A DNA stretch of 52,958 bases from Bryobacterales bacterium (GTDB lineage Bacteria; Acidobacteriota; Terriglobia; Bryobacterales; Bryobacteraceae). The stretch covers positions 1 through 52,958 of the forward strand of contig CANFEY010000031.1 of NCBI GenBank assembly GCA_947446025.1. Reading direction: 5' to 3'. Below, one piece after another: positions 9,124-16,723 of this stretch; position 1 is the first letter of the stretch, and each line of letters opens with the position of its first letter. Position numbers and translations under genes: made by a program. The notes under the pieces are model-generated. The model did not search any database, was not told the DNA's origin, and worked only from the letters and a program-made list of their open reading frames with translations.

Positions 9124-9757
9124 CGGCGGTGAAGCCGCGTTCCTGCGCGCGATTGACGGCGATGATGCCGGCGGCCACCATGTGACCGTTGGCGACGGTG
9201 TTGGCGCTCAGTTCGGCGACGATGGCGTCGACGTTGCCGCCGGTTCCCGCAATCTGCCCCGCTAGACGGCGCGTGGCCATGGCGCAGATGGCGAAGTGGA
9301 CGCCTTGTCCCGCGAGATTGGTGATGCTTCGCGCGCTGGGGTTGGTCTTGGGAGCTTCCTTGGCCGGCGCGCCGGGAGCGGGTTGGTCGCCCAGTTGCGC
9401 GCCGTACTTGGCCCACATGGCGTCATTGAAACCGTAGCCGGTGGAGAGGTGACGCGCGACTACGATCACGCCGATGTCGGCGTTCTGCAGGCCGTAGTCA
9501 TTGCGGTTGGCCAGCAGGAAGTTGTTCGCGAAGAGGGTTCCATCACTGAAACCTGCGGTGGATGTGGTGTCGATCACCATGCGGTGTTTGCTGCCGATGA
9601 CGTCCATCCAGTCGTCCTTTTCGTGGCGCGCGGGGACGAAGGGCGCGGCGGGCTTGGTCTGCGCCAGGGCTACGCTGGTGAAGGCGATGGCTGCGGCGGC
9701 TCCGGCGTGGAAGCGGGTCAGGAACGAACGGCGGTCAGATGAGGATGGGTTGCTCAT
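9113..9757 (-). CDS. Tat-exported DsrE/DsrF-like protein
   Basis: 214 residues. The N-terminus (SDRRSFLTRF, then an Ala-rich stretch ending ALAQ) is a twin-arginine signal peptide. The mature part has the alpha/beta DsrE-like pattern: FANNFLLANRNDYG, ADIGVIVVARH, GVHFAICAMATRRLAG and a C-terminal GIIAVNRAQERGF. A cysteine occurs in HFAICAM, but a catalytic role is not established. Proteins of this kind are common and uncharacterised in acidobacteria. The start at 9757 (six codons inside the longest frame) puts RR in the right place; TACAAT ends six bases upstream with no Shine-Dalgarno, suggesting leaderless translation. Confidence 0.7.
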   Translation of the reverse strand: MSNPSSSDRRSFLTRFHAGAAAAIAFTSVALAQTKPAAPFVPARHEKDDWMDVIGSKHRMVIDTTSTAGFSDGTLFANNFLLANRNDYGLQNADIGVIVVARHLSTGYGFNDAMWAKYGAQLGDQPAPGAPAKEAPKTNPSARSITNLAGQGVHFAICAMATRRLAGQIAGTGGNVDAIVAELSANTVANGHMVAAGIIAVNRAQERGFTAVKA

Positions 9758-9800
9758 GTTGGGATTGTACACCACCTGACGGCTCCCTGGCGGTCGCGGT

Positions 9801-10121
9801 TCAGTGAGCAGCTGCGATGGAAGTTAGCTGGATCACGCCCTTGGCGTCCAGCGATCCGGTGACGGTGACTTTTTTGCCGGCGAATTTCTCGGGGCGGTCC
9901 TGATCGCTGAGTTCGTAAGCCCGCTTGCCGTCCCATAAGACGTAGAGAGCTCCGTGCGCGCGCACGCAGGCGATGGTGCATTCGGCGTCGTCGGCTCCCA
10001 TCTGCATTTGCCGATGGTCGGCGCGGGCGCACATGTTGTCGGTGATTTTGCCGGTGAACTTACGCGGCGCGGGAGCGGCGGACAGGAGTGCCGCTACCAC
10101 GATCAACAGCGCGGGCCGCAT
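9801..10121 (-). CDS. Small exported OB-like protein, DUF5818 type
   Basis: 106 residues with a signal peptide (about 1-17). The pattern FTGKITDNMC, CTIACVRAHGALYVLWDG, YELSDQ and FAGKKVTVTGSLD is that of the DUF5818 family of secreted acidobacterial proteins; cysteines occur in NMCARADH and in the CTIAC pair. Function unknown. Translation is coupled to the upstream gene: the stop and start share a base (TAATG at 10119-10123). Confidence 0.65.
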   Translation of the reverse strand: MRPALLIVVAALLSAAPAPRKFTGKITDNMCARADHRQMQMGADDAECTIACVRAHGALYVLWDGKRAYELSDQDRPEKFAGKKVTVTGSLDAKGVIQLTSIAAAH

Positions 10122-10654
10122 TACTCACCCGGCGTCATCAGGTGTGCGGTGGACGTTCCGGCGTTCATGATCCACACTCCGCCGCCGCGGCCGTTCTCTG
10201 GAAGCCCGATGGTCTTCTCCGTGGCGAACGGCACAGCGATGGTCATGTGGGGGCGGGCTTTGTCCTTGTCGGCACCCATCTGGTGATACCAGACCGAGCC
10301 GAACTCGGGCTTCTCACGCGTGCCGTCTTTTTCAGCGGCGTCCAGCGCGGCCTGTTTCTGCGCGCCCATGGCTTCGAACTTGAGGTTCTGCGCGGCGCGC
10401 TTCAGGTTGGCGATGCTGGTGCATTCGATGGAGTACGCTTGTTGGCCCGGCAGGCCGGATTGGTCGTAGCACACCAGACGGTTGGTGCCTTGCTTCAACG
10501 TGTCATAGGTGAAGTCGGGTTTCCACTTGATGACGGTGGCGGCTTCCTTCAGCTGCGCGGGTGCGGCGGAGAGAGCTTTCTCGAGGTCGGCAGCGGGGGC
10601 TTGCGCCCAGGCGGCGGGGACGAGGAGAGCGATGAAGAATGCGGTGTGTTTCAT
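10121..10654 (-). CDS. Hypothetical secreted protein
   Basis: 177 residues with a clear signal peptide (MKHTAFFIALLVPAAWAQ). The body contains IKWKPDFTYDTLKQGTNRLVCYD and ends with NGRGGGVWIMNAGTSTAHLM; I do not recognise a named domain. GAGG lies upstream of the ATG and a TATACT hexamer lies 16 bases before it (plus-strand 10671-10676). It forms a coupled pair with the DUF5818-like gene, so a joint periplasmic role is plausible. It is divergent from the vapBC module, with 56 bases between starts. Confidence 0.6.
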   Translation of the reverse strand: MKHTAFFIALLVPAAWAQAPAADLEKALSAAPAQLKEAATVIKWKPDFTYDTLKQGTNRLVCYDQSGLPGQQAYSIECTSIANLKRAAQNLKFEAMGAQKQAALDAAEKDGTREKPEFGSVWYHQMGADKDKARPHMTIAVPFATEKTIGLPENGRGGGVWIMNAGTSTAHLMTPGE

Positions 10655-10702
10655 AGTGTGCCTCGGGTCCAGTATAGCTCTGGTGAGGTGAATGCTATGA
10701 TG

Positions 10703-10720
10703 GTGCCATCATGATGGCAC
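10703..10720. promoter_or_regulatory. Perfect 18-bp palindrome over the vapB start codon (probable autoregulatory operator)
   Basis: GTGCCATCATGATGGCAC is its own reverse complement over all 18 bases. Its centre lies in the first codon of the antitoxin gene, and a TATGAT -10-like hexamer (10696-10701) precedes it directly. VapB-type ribbon-helix-helix antitoxins repress their own operons from such palindromes. Binding here is inferred from position and symmetry. Confidence 0.65.
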
Positions 10721-10962
10721 GCACGCAGATTACGCTGGAGCCAGAGATACGGCGCAGAGCGAAACAACGCGCAGGCGACCTCGGAATTTCGCTGGCGGAG
10801 TATGTCAGGACCTTGGTTAATCGTGACTTGGGAACCACAGGGCCGAAGGCGGACCCGCGCATGATTTTCGACCTGGGGTCCGCGCCCACCGACATAGCCA
10901 ACAATAAGGACGCAATGATCGCGGAAGCGTATAGCTCCATGCGGAAGCGCGCGCGGGCGTGA
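10711..10962 (+). CDS. vapB: VapB-type ribbon-helix-helix antitoxin
   Basis: 83 residues. The N-terminal ARTQITLEPEIRRRAKQRAGDLGISLAEYVRTLVNRDL is a ribbon-helix-helix DNA-binding domain (beta strand with QITL, two helices). The acidic/Ala-rich tail would wrap the toxin. Start is either ATG 10711 or ATG 10714. Its stop overlaps the toxin start in a GTGA (10959-10962), so the two are translationally coupled. Together they form a type II toxin-antitoxin module, regulated by the palindrome over its start. Confidence 0.8.
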   Translation: MMARTQITLEPEIRRRAKQRAGDLGISLAEYVRTLVNRDLGTTGPKADPRMIFDLGSAPTDIANNKDAMIAEAYSSMRKRARA

Positions 10963-11372
10963 GCCTTTTTGTGGATAGTTCGGTGTGGTTTGCGGCGGTG
11001 AATGCCGCCGATGCAAGCAACAAACGGGCGAAGGCTGTGCTCTCCTCCGGAGAGGCGCTTGTGACATCGGAGCACATCCTGATCGAGACATGGTCGCTTC
11101 TCCACAAGAAACTTGGCCGCAAGCCCGCCGAACGATTTTGGGAGCTGTTGCGCCGGGGCATCGCCGTGGTGGAACCCGTTGGCTCCGCCGATTTTGAGAC
11201 GGCGTGGCGCATCGGCCAAGCCTTCCCGGATCAGGAGTTTTCGATTGTGGATCGAACCAGCTTTGCCGTGATGCAGAGACTCGGGATTGAGCGTGCTGCG
11301 TCGTTCGACGCAGATTTTGCGACCTTCCGCTACGGGCCGGGCCGGCGGCGCGCGTTCACCATCGTGCGCTAA
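10959..11372 (+). CDS. vapC: VapC-type PIN-domain toxin ribonuclease
   Basis: 137 residues, GTG start overlapping vapB. The PIN-domain acidic quartet is present: D6 (FVDSS), E43 (LIETW), D98 (SIVDRTSFAVM) and D117 or D119 (ASFDADFATF). It should be a Mg2+-dependent endoribonuclease that cuts tRNA, rRNA or mRNA unless bound by VapB. Length is normal and all active-site residues are intact, so the toxin looks functional. The 3' end overlaps the convergent ABC permease gene by four bases. Confidence 0.85.
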   Translation: MSLFVDSSVWFAAVNAADASNKRAKAVLSSGEALVTSEHILIETWSLLHKKLGRKPAERFWELLRRGIAVVEPVGSADFETAWRIGQAFPDQEFSIVDRTSFAVMQRLGIERAASFDADFATFRYGPGRRRAFTIVR

Positions 11373-12058
11373 TACTCCCGCCGCTGGACGATCTTCAGCG
11401 CGGCAAAGAATAGCGCCGCGCCCAGCCCAAGCGAGCAAGCCATCGCCGTCCACGGCATGGTGTGCGAGAACAACGGCGAGCCTTCTCCCATGGCACGTAT
11501 AAGATTGAGGGATGCAGGCAAAGGCGTGCGGTTGCAGAGGTACCACAGCGCTGCCATCGCGAGGAAGCTGCCTTGCAGGCGCCATTGATCGTCCAGGAAT
11601 GTCGCTAACAGCACCGGAATCGCATAGAGCCCCGTGGCGCACACGGTGAGCGTTAGGAACTGTTGCAACATCACTACCGGCGTTGCGGTTTCCCGCAGGA
11701 TCGGGAAGAGGAACCACACCGCGCAGCTCCGCGCCGCCAGCAGGCAGACCATCGCTATCCAACCGAGACCGGCGCGAATGGCCAGCAATCGGCGCCGCGT
11801 CACTGGCAGGGAGAGGGTGAACAGCGTGGAGCCGTGCAACCCTTTGGTTGCTTGGAACGCCGGTTGCGTCACGACGCCCGCCCCAGAGAGCAGGATGCCG
11901 ACCATGGCGACGATCAGCCACTCGCTTTGCGCCACCATAAGAAACGAGCGCTGCGATGCCAGCCGGTTTTGATACTGAACCATGAGGAAGAAACTCAGCA
12001 TCCCCAGGGCAACCAATAGGCGAACTCGCGTCTCCAACCAACTCTTGTACCAAAGCAT
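11369..12058 (-). CDS. ABC-2-type exporter permease, intact tandem copy
   Basis: 229 residues with about six membrane segments (for example near 12-28, 45-65, 95-115, 125-150, 155-175 and 200-220). The start MLWYKSWLETR and the end ALKIVQRREY are shared with the adjacent paralogue at 12060-12734, so the two arose by tandem duplication. It lies last in a GntR-ATPase-permease-permease operon and would supply the membrane part of the exporter. One base separates it from the upstream copy (TGA-C-ATG). The substrate is unknown; such YtrA-controlled exporters are often linked to cell-wall stress. Confidence 0.75.
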   Translation of the reverse strand: MLWYKSWLETRVRLLVALGMLSFFLMVQYQNRLASQRSFLMVAQSEWLIVAMVGILLSGAGVVTQPAFQATKGLHGSTLFTLSLPVTRRRLLAIRAGLGWIAMVCLLAARSCAVWFLFPILRETATPVVMLQQFLTLTVCATGLYAIPVLLATFLDDQWRLQGSFLAMAALWYLCNRTPLPASLNLIRAMGEGSPLFSHTMPWTAMACSLGLGAALFFAALKIVQRREY

Positions 12059-12059
12059 G

Positions 12060-12734
12060 TCAGTACTCCCGCCTCTGCACGATCTTCAACGCGGCGTAGA
12101 AGAGCACCGCGGCTAGCCCCAGCGAGAAGGCCATGGCCGCCCACGGCATGGAGTGGCTCACTATCGGAGAGTCCTCGCCCATGGCCCGCATCAGGTTCAA
12201 CGACGGCGGGAATACCGGCTGCGTGAACAAATACCGCAACCCAAACATCATGCTCATACTGCCGAAGTAGCGCCACTGTTCGTCAAGAAAGGTGGCGAAA
12301 AGCGTCGGGAACGCATAGAGTCCGGTTGAGCATATGACCAAATCCACGGCTTGTTGGAGCATGGTCGAAAGCGTCTCCGTGGGAAAATCAAACCAAAGCG
12401 CCGTGCAACGCGCTACAACGAAAGCGATCACCAGCGACCAGCCGAGTCCAGCCCTCACCGAAAGCAGCCGCAGTCGAGAGACCGGCAAACTGAGTGTAAA
12501 GAGCGTGGACCCATGTAATCCCTTGCTTGCCTGAAACGCGGGCTGGGTTGCTATGCCCGCACCCGCAAGCAGAGCAGCCGCAGCTGCGACCATCAATCAA
12601 TCGCTCTGGAGCCGCACGAGGGCCGGCAGCGGCCGGCCAACTCCCGTGGACACCACGCCACGGAAGAGCAGTATCAGCCCGACAAGAAATAACAGCCGAA
12701 ATCGAGTTTCCAACCAGGCTTTGTACCAGAGCAT
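12060..12734 (-). pseudogene. ABC-2-type permease, tandem copy interrupted by an in-frame TGA
   Basis: Reading from ATG 12734 gives 45 residues (MLWYKAWLETRFRLL...LQSD), then TGA at 12597-12599, and the same frame continues for 178 codons to the normal end (ALKIVQRREY). Aligned with the intact neighbour, QSEWLIVA corresponds to QSD-stop-LMVA, so the lesion is Trp TGG to TGA. Total length (224 codons without the stop) is near the intact copy's 229. A restart at TTG 12596 or ATG 12593 would lack the first membrane segment. A real nonsense mutation is more likely than recoding, because no feature suggests readthrough; a sequencing error is possible. Confidence 0.8.
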
Positions 12735-12735
12735 G

Positions 12736-13628
12736 TCAGTTGCTCCTCACGTGTTCGAGGAAGAGTTCTTTAAACGTCACGGGGAAGCGCTCGACCGACG
12801 TCCCCGAAATGGACCGGGCTTGTTCGACGATCGCGTCCACGTTGCGGCTGGCCAGGATCGAAACGGTGCGGCCTTCTTGCCGCACGTGGTCCGCGCCGTC
12901 TTCCCAACGTTCGGGAATCTGCGAGGCGTTGGCGAACACGACTTGCAAGCGTTGATACTGCGCCTTCATGTCGTCGAGCGAGCCGGACACCACCATCTTG
13001 CCTTTGTCGATGATGCCGACGTGATCGGAGATCAGCTCTACTTCGGAAAGCTGGTGCGAGGAGAAGAACATGGTAGTTCTCTCCTGGGCGGCGATGGACA
13101 CCAACTCGCGCAGCACGTCTTCGATGGCTACGGGGTCAAGGCCGTCGGTGGGTTCGTCGAGGATCAGCAGGTCGGCTCCACGCGAGATAGCCAGCACCAG
13201 CATCAGCTTCGAGCGCATGCCCTTCGATAGGGCCGGGATCTTTTTCTTGGGAGGCAGGTCGAAGAGTTTGAGATAGCGCTGGGCCACGTCATCGCGCCAC
13301 TTGGGGAAAAACGGGCGGGTGAAGGCGACGATCTGCTCCACCGTCATGTAGGGGTAGAGTTCCTTGTCCTCGGTGACGAAGCCGATGCGGCGGCGGATTT
13401 CGATGGAGCGGTCGGCGTCGGCCGCGGGGATGCCGAAGACCGGGCCTCGCCGCTTTCGATGTGGAGCAGGCCCATCAGCGTCTTGATGGCGGTCGTTTTG
13501 CCTGGGCCGTTGCGGCCCAGGAAGCCGAAGATGCTGCCGGCGGGGACGCGCAGGTCGAGCCCGCTCAGTGCCTGCTGGCCTTTGAACGTTTTCGTGAGCT
13601 GGTTGGTCTCAATGATCAGATCGGTCAT
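12736..13628 (-). pseudogene. ABC exporter ATP-binding protein (YtrB-like), frameshifted
   Basis: The 5' part from ATG 13628 has the Walker A GRNGPGKTT, then leaves the family frame after HIESGEAR. The rest resumes in another frame with signature LSKGM, Walker B LLILDEPT and the H-loop SSH. Restoring one base near 13439-13443 (GCCCGG to GCCCGGG on the coding strand) joins the parts as GEAR-VFGIPAADADRSIE...IGFVTEDKELYPYMTVEQ, a textbook sequence of 297 residues. So there is a single-base deletion in a short G run, either real or a sequencing artefact. The 3' end abuts the permease copy with TGA-C-ATG; the 5' end overlaps gntR by ATGA. Confidence 0.8.
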
Positions 13629-14011
13629 GGCGTCCTTTTTTGCATTTGTATCTGCGCGAGTTCGTTTTCAAACACACGGCGGATTTCGTCTTCGGTGATG
13701 TCGAGAGCTTCCAGTCGCTCCAGGGCCGATTGCACGATGCTCTGCGCCTTCTGAATGACGCGCGCGCGCCCGCCGGATTCCTTGACGTAGGCTCCTGAGC
13801 CGTGCCGCACTTCGATCACGCCTGCCTGCTCCAATTCGCGGTACGCGCGGACGACGGTGTTGGGGTTCATCACCAGGTCCTCGGAGACCTTGCGGATGGT
13901 GGGCAGGCGGTCGCCTTCGCGCAGGGCACCGGTTTCGACGGCGTGTTTCACCTGTTCGATGAGTTGGAGATAGAGCGGGATGCCGGAGGTTGGGTGGGTA
14001 TGAAAAAGCAA
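13625..14011 (-). CDS. GntR-family regulator, YtrA subfamily
   Basis: 128 residues. The winged helix-turn-helix is clear (SGIPLYLQLIEQVKHAVETGALREGDRLPTIRKVSEDL, NPNTVVRAYRELEQAG, GSGAYV), followed by the short C-terminal helix typical of YtrA regulators, which lack a large ligand domain. The only start giving the usual length is TTG 14011, which lies at the edge of its own operator. No Shine-Dalgarno precedes it. It probably represses this operon and responds to envelope stress, as in Bacillus ytrA. It overlaps the downstream ATPase gene by four bases (ATGA). Confidence 0.85.
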   Translation of the reverse strand: MLFHTHPTSGIPLYLQLIEQVKHAVETGALREGDRLPTIRKVSEDLVMNPNTVVRAYRELEQAGVIEVRHGSGAYVKESGGRARVIQKAQSIVQSALERLEALDITEDEIRRVFENELAQIQMQKRTP

Positions 14012-14044
14012 AGTGTATTAGTCTGTCGATCGACTAATACACTT
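14011..14044. promoter_or_regulatory. YtrA/GntR operator: perfect 13-bp inverted repeat
   Basis: Arms AAGTGTATTAGTC (14011-14023) and GACTAATACACTT (14032-14044) are exact reverse complements, separated by 8 bases with a TCGATCGA core. The repeat covers the gntR start region, and a TTGACA lies just upstream on the minus strand (14051-14056). This is the expected place and form for autorepression by a dimeric YtrA regulator. Confidence 0.75.
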
Positions 14045-14080
14045 GCTGGAAGTGTCAACAGTAATGAAGAGGAGCGTTCT

Positions 14081-14452
14081 TTACGACTTGATGATGCGGC
14101 CGTCGCCGAGCTTCATCAGCGAGCTGAGCATGGCGGGTTGACCACTCTTGGCCGCGCCGCCGGTGCAGCTGATGGTTTCGCCTTCGACTACGGTCTTGCG
14201 GGTCCAGCCGTAGCTCTTCAGGTGATTCAGGCTCATCATCTCAATTTCCCAGGTGGTCACCTTGCCATCCGCGCCAGTGACGTCGAGATAGATGTAGGCG
14301 TGGGGATTGGTCCACTCAAAGCGTTTCACCTTGCCGGTGACGGTGGTCGGCGACGCCATGTTGTACATGGTGGTCGAGTGGTGCGCGGTGAGCGGCATCT
14401 GTCCGGCGAGCAATCCGAGTGCAAGCACTCCCGCAAAAAGACGCGATTTCAT
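14081..14452 (-). CDS. Exported DUF6152-like protein
   Basis: 123 residues with a signal peptide (MKSRLFAGVLALGLLAGQ). The mature protein begins with HHSTTMYNM and has the TVTGKVKRFEWTNPHAYIYLDV and WEIEMMSLNHLKSYGW pattern of the DUF6152 family, small periplasmic OB-like proteins of unknown role. A GGAGG precedes the ATG. It lies between the GntR operon and the SRPBCC gene on the same strand, 64 bases from the latter, so cotranscription is possible. Confidence 0.65.
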   Translation of the reverse strand: MKSRLFAGVLALGLLAGQMPLTAHHSTTMYNMASPTTVTGKVKRFEWTNPHAYIYLDVTGADGKVTTWEIEMMSLNHLKSYGWTRKTVVEGETISCTGGAAKSGQPAMLSSLMKLGDGRIIKS

Positions 14453-14516
14453 GTGGCAGCCTCCTAAAGGTCTTCAGATATCCTCGCGCCAAGCGAGGCC
14501 CGTGTCAAGCGGTGTC

Positions 14517-14936
14517 TCAAGCGGCCTCGGCTTTACGCTTCAGGCAGGCCGCGAATTCCTCGAATGCGGGCTGCATGTCGGGAATCGACTTGGTGATCAA
14601 CGGGGCCATCAGTCCGGTAAATTCTTCGGTCATGGAAAACTCCACGCCGCCGTCGCGCGGCGTCAGCGAATAGGTGCGCGCGCCTTTGAACAGGCCCAGC
14701 GGCATCCCGCCGCTCCACACCATCTGCCTGGGTGCGTCGAGACTCGAAACGGTCACCGGGAACGCGCGACCCGGACTGAGTTTGGCGTGGACCGTGACCT
14801 TTTCACCCAGCGCGATGCGGCCCTCGACTTTGTCGACCGTGGTATTCCACGACGTGTACCCCGAGGCGTCGGTGAGGATCTTCCAAATCTTCTCCTGCGG
14901 CGCCTGAATGTGGATCGCGGTGTGGAATCGCTTCAT
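14517..14936 (-). CDS. SRPBCC-family protein (START/polyketide-cyclase-like fold)
   Basis: 139 residues. The family outline is seen in HTAIHIQAPQEKIWKILTDASGYTSWNTTV, a central GEKVTVHAKLSPGRAFPVTV and a C-terminal long helix (PLITKSIPDMQPAFEEFAACLK). These proteins bind hydrophobic ligands in a deep cavity; which one cannot be said. Its ATG overlaps the stop of the upstream lipoprotein gene as ATGA (14933-14936). Confidence 0.75.
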   Translation of the reverse strand: MKRFHTAIHIQAPQEKIWKILTDASGYTSWNTTVDKVEGRIALGEKVTVHAKLSPGRAFPVTVSSLDAPRQMVWSGGMPLGLFKGARTYSLTPRDGGVEFSMTEEFTGLMAPLITKSIPDMQPAFEEFAACLKRKAEAA

Positions 14937-15787
14937 AGTCCAGTGTACTTCTTCTCGCCCGCTTCAATCGCAACCGTCATGCGATTCATTGGCGGCGGTA
15001 GAGGGCATGTCGCGAACGGCGTGAACACACACGGCGGATTGTACGCCCGGTTGAAGTCGAGCCGAGTGCGACCGTCCTTGTCCGGCAGCGGTGCGTACAG
15101 AAATCGCGAGGCCGCGTAGGTGGTCTTGCCGCTGGTGGCATCGCGAATCACCAGGAACAATTCGCCCTCCTCGGTCACCGCGTCCAGTTTGTAGTGTTGG
15201 CCGGCGCGCTCAAACTCCAAGTAGCCCGGACTGTCGCTTTCCTGCTTCACGCCGACCTCGGTATCAAACGTCACCTTGTGCGGCGCGGGCGTCAACTTCG
15301 CCTCCACGCTCCAGGATTCATCCGGCGCGTACCAATCGAGCCCCGCGAAGTTCACGCGCGCGGGACTGTTCGTGTCTTTCACGCGGATGCCGTAGCGCCC
15401 GCCGCGCTCGATCAGATAGAATCGCACCGAGCCCAACGTCAGTACTTCATAGTTGGGTTTCGCGTCGTCATGCAGCAGCGTTGGTTTCAATGCAACGCCG
15501 CTAGCCGGCTCGAACCGCGCCTCGCCCTTGTGCAGCGTAACGGTGCCGACCTCTTTGGGCAGCGCCGCGGGAAGCGGCACATCCGCGCCAGGATCGGAAC
15601 CGATCTTGCTCACGCCCTCTTCAATCCAGAACAACCCGACCAGCGTGAGCCAGCCATCCTCCGCGCGCAAGCGCGTCTCGCGATCCGCGCGCCACTTCTG
15701 TGCGTCGGCGAGAAACGCCGGGTCCGGTTGCTTCGTACAGGATGCCAGCATAAGAGTGATTCCAAGTGCCGCAATGATACGCACCAT
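14933..15787 (-). CDS. DUF1684 lipoprotein
   Basis: 284 residues. The lipobox LASC (Cys17) after a hydrophobic stretch indicates a lipoprotein. The DUF1684 pattern is clear: WRADRETRLRAEDGWLTLVGLFWIEEG, the central RFYLIERGGRYGIRVKDTNSPARVNFAGLDWY and the C-terminal DFNRAYNPPCVFTPFATCPLPPPMNRM. The family is of unknown function, occurs widely in bacteria and was linked to beta-barrel folds. GAGGAAC lies upstream of the ATG. It is coupled to the SRPBCC gene. Confidence 0.8.
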   Translation of the reverse strand: MVRIIAALGITLMLASCTKQPDPAFLADAQKWRADRETRLRAEDGWLTLVGLFWIEEGVSKIGSDPGADVPLPAALPKEVGTVTLHKGEARFEPASGVALKPTLLHDDAKPNYEVLTLGSVRFYLIERGGRYGIRVKDTNSPARVNFAGLDWYAPDESWSVEAKLTPAPHKVTFDTEVGVKQESDSPGYLEFERAGQHYKLDAVTEEGELFLVIRDATSGKTTYAASRFLYAPLPDKDGRTRLDFNRAYNPPCVFTPFATCPLPPPMNRMTVAIEAGEKKYTGL

Positions 15788-16102
15788 AAATGTTCCTCGG
15801 ACTCATGGTAGCAAGCGTTCTAGGTGTTTTATGCGGGTAACGTTTCCGTGCGATGTGGACTCTACTCAATAGTTCGGAGAGAAAAGAGCAGCTACCACGA
15901 AATATGCTGCACCTAGAAATGTCGTAGGTTCAATCGCGGATTGTTGAACGATCCGCAATTCTCTACACTCTCGAAAGAGCAGTACTCCATCCGATCAGGT
16001 ACTCCACGCGCCTTGACGCGCGAGGCGTGCCCTCGGCGATAAATGATCGGCCGCGAAGACGTGGCGAGTAGTGTCTTCAAAAATACGAAAGAGGAACGTT
16101 TC
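15788..16102. other. Divergent intergenic region (315 bp), possible promoters only
   Basis: No gene is seen. It separates the DUF1684 gene from yceI. Candidate signals are TTGACG at 16013-16018 with CGATAA 18 bases on (toward yceI), and two direct copies of GTACTCCA (15982-15989 and 15999-16006) 17 bases apart. A GTTCAA/TTGAAC inverted pair lies near 15930. None is strong. Confidence 0.4.
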
Positions 16103-16723
16103 ATGAAAACCAGAAATTTGTTTGCAGCCGGAGTGTGTCTACTCGGTTCGACGCTTGCCGCGCAGACGGTCACGCCGATGAATGTGCAGGTGGAAGGCGG
16201 GATTGTGCAGTTCGATTCAGAGACCAATCTCTCCGTGGTCTCCGTTCACGGGAAAACCAACGCGATGCGCGCGGAAGTCAAAGCCGCTCGCACGGCAGGG
16301 ATCTTGGAGATCGAACAGATTCAAGCTTCGCTGCCGGTGAAGTCCATCTCCACCGGTATGGGCCTGCGCGACGAACACATGCGGAAGTACATCTTCACGC
16401 AGGCTGATGGTTCGATGCCGGATTTGCAGTTCAAGGCCGCCAACTTGGGATGCGCGGTACAGGCGGGACGCGAAACCCCGTGCGCCATCAAGGGTACGCT
16501 CTCCATTCGCGGAGTGGAGAAACCCTTCGCCATCACGCTGAAGGTGAAGGAAGAGGGCGGGTCCACCTTCAAGGCTGCTGGCTCAGCGGCAGTGAAGCTG
16601 AGTGACTATGGCATTGAGCGGCCTTCGCAGCTGGGCGTGCAAGCGGCGGATGAAGTAAAGCTCAGCTTTCAATTTACGGGTCACCAAGCCGTGGTTCACG
16701 CCAGCACCGGAGGTACTCAATAG
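16103..16723 (+). CDS. YceI-family periplasmic lipid-binding-like protein
   Basis: 206 residues. ATG 16103 follows GAGGAA at good spacing and begins a signal peptide (MKTRNLFAAGVCLLGSTLAAQ); the frame is open further 5' but without these. YceI features are the long beta sheet with VQFDSETNLSVVSVHGKTNAMRAEV, a central SISTGMGLRDEHMRKYIF and KGTLSIRGVEKPFAITLKVK. The fold is a lipocalin-like barrel that binds isoprenoid or fatty-acyl ligands. Its stop codon abuts the ATG of the heme-barrel protein, whose GGAGGT lies inside this gene, so the pair is one transcript. Confidence 0.85.
   Translation: MKTRNLFAAGVCLLGSTLAAQTVTPMNVQVEGGIVQFDSETNLSVVSVHGKTNAMRAEVKAARTAGILEIEQIQASLPVKSISTGMGLRDEHMRKYIFTQADGSMPDLQFKAANLGCAVQAGRETPCAIKGTLSIRGVEKPFAITLKVKEEGGSTFKAAGSAAVKLSDYGIERPSQLGVQAADEVKLSFQFTGHQAVVHASTGGTQ

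Noticed and set aside
10695-12053. 452-codon minus-strand frame across vapBC and the permease
   Set aside because: It overlaps vapBC antisense and the permease in another frame; low-complexity composition, no domain.
12597-12599. TGA in the permease as selenocysteine or recoded Trp
   Set aside because: The paralogue has Trp, TGA is used as a normal stop by many genes here, and no SECIS-like element was seen.
13344-13628. A separate 94-residue ATP-binding protein
   Set aside because: After GEAR it becomes Ser/Pro/Arg-rich nonsense, and the expected continuation is present in the next frame; it is the front of the frameshifted ATPase.
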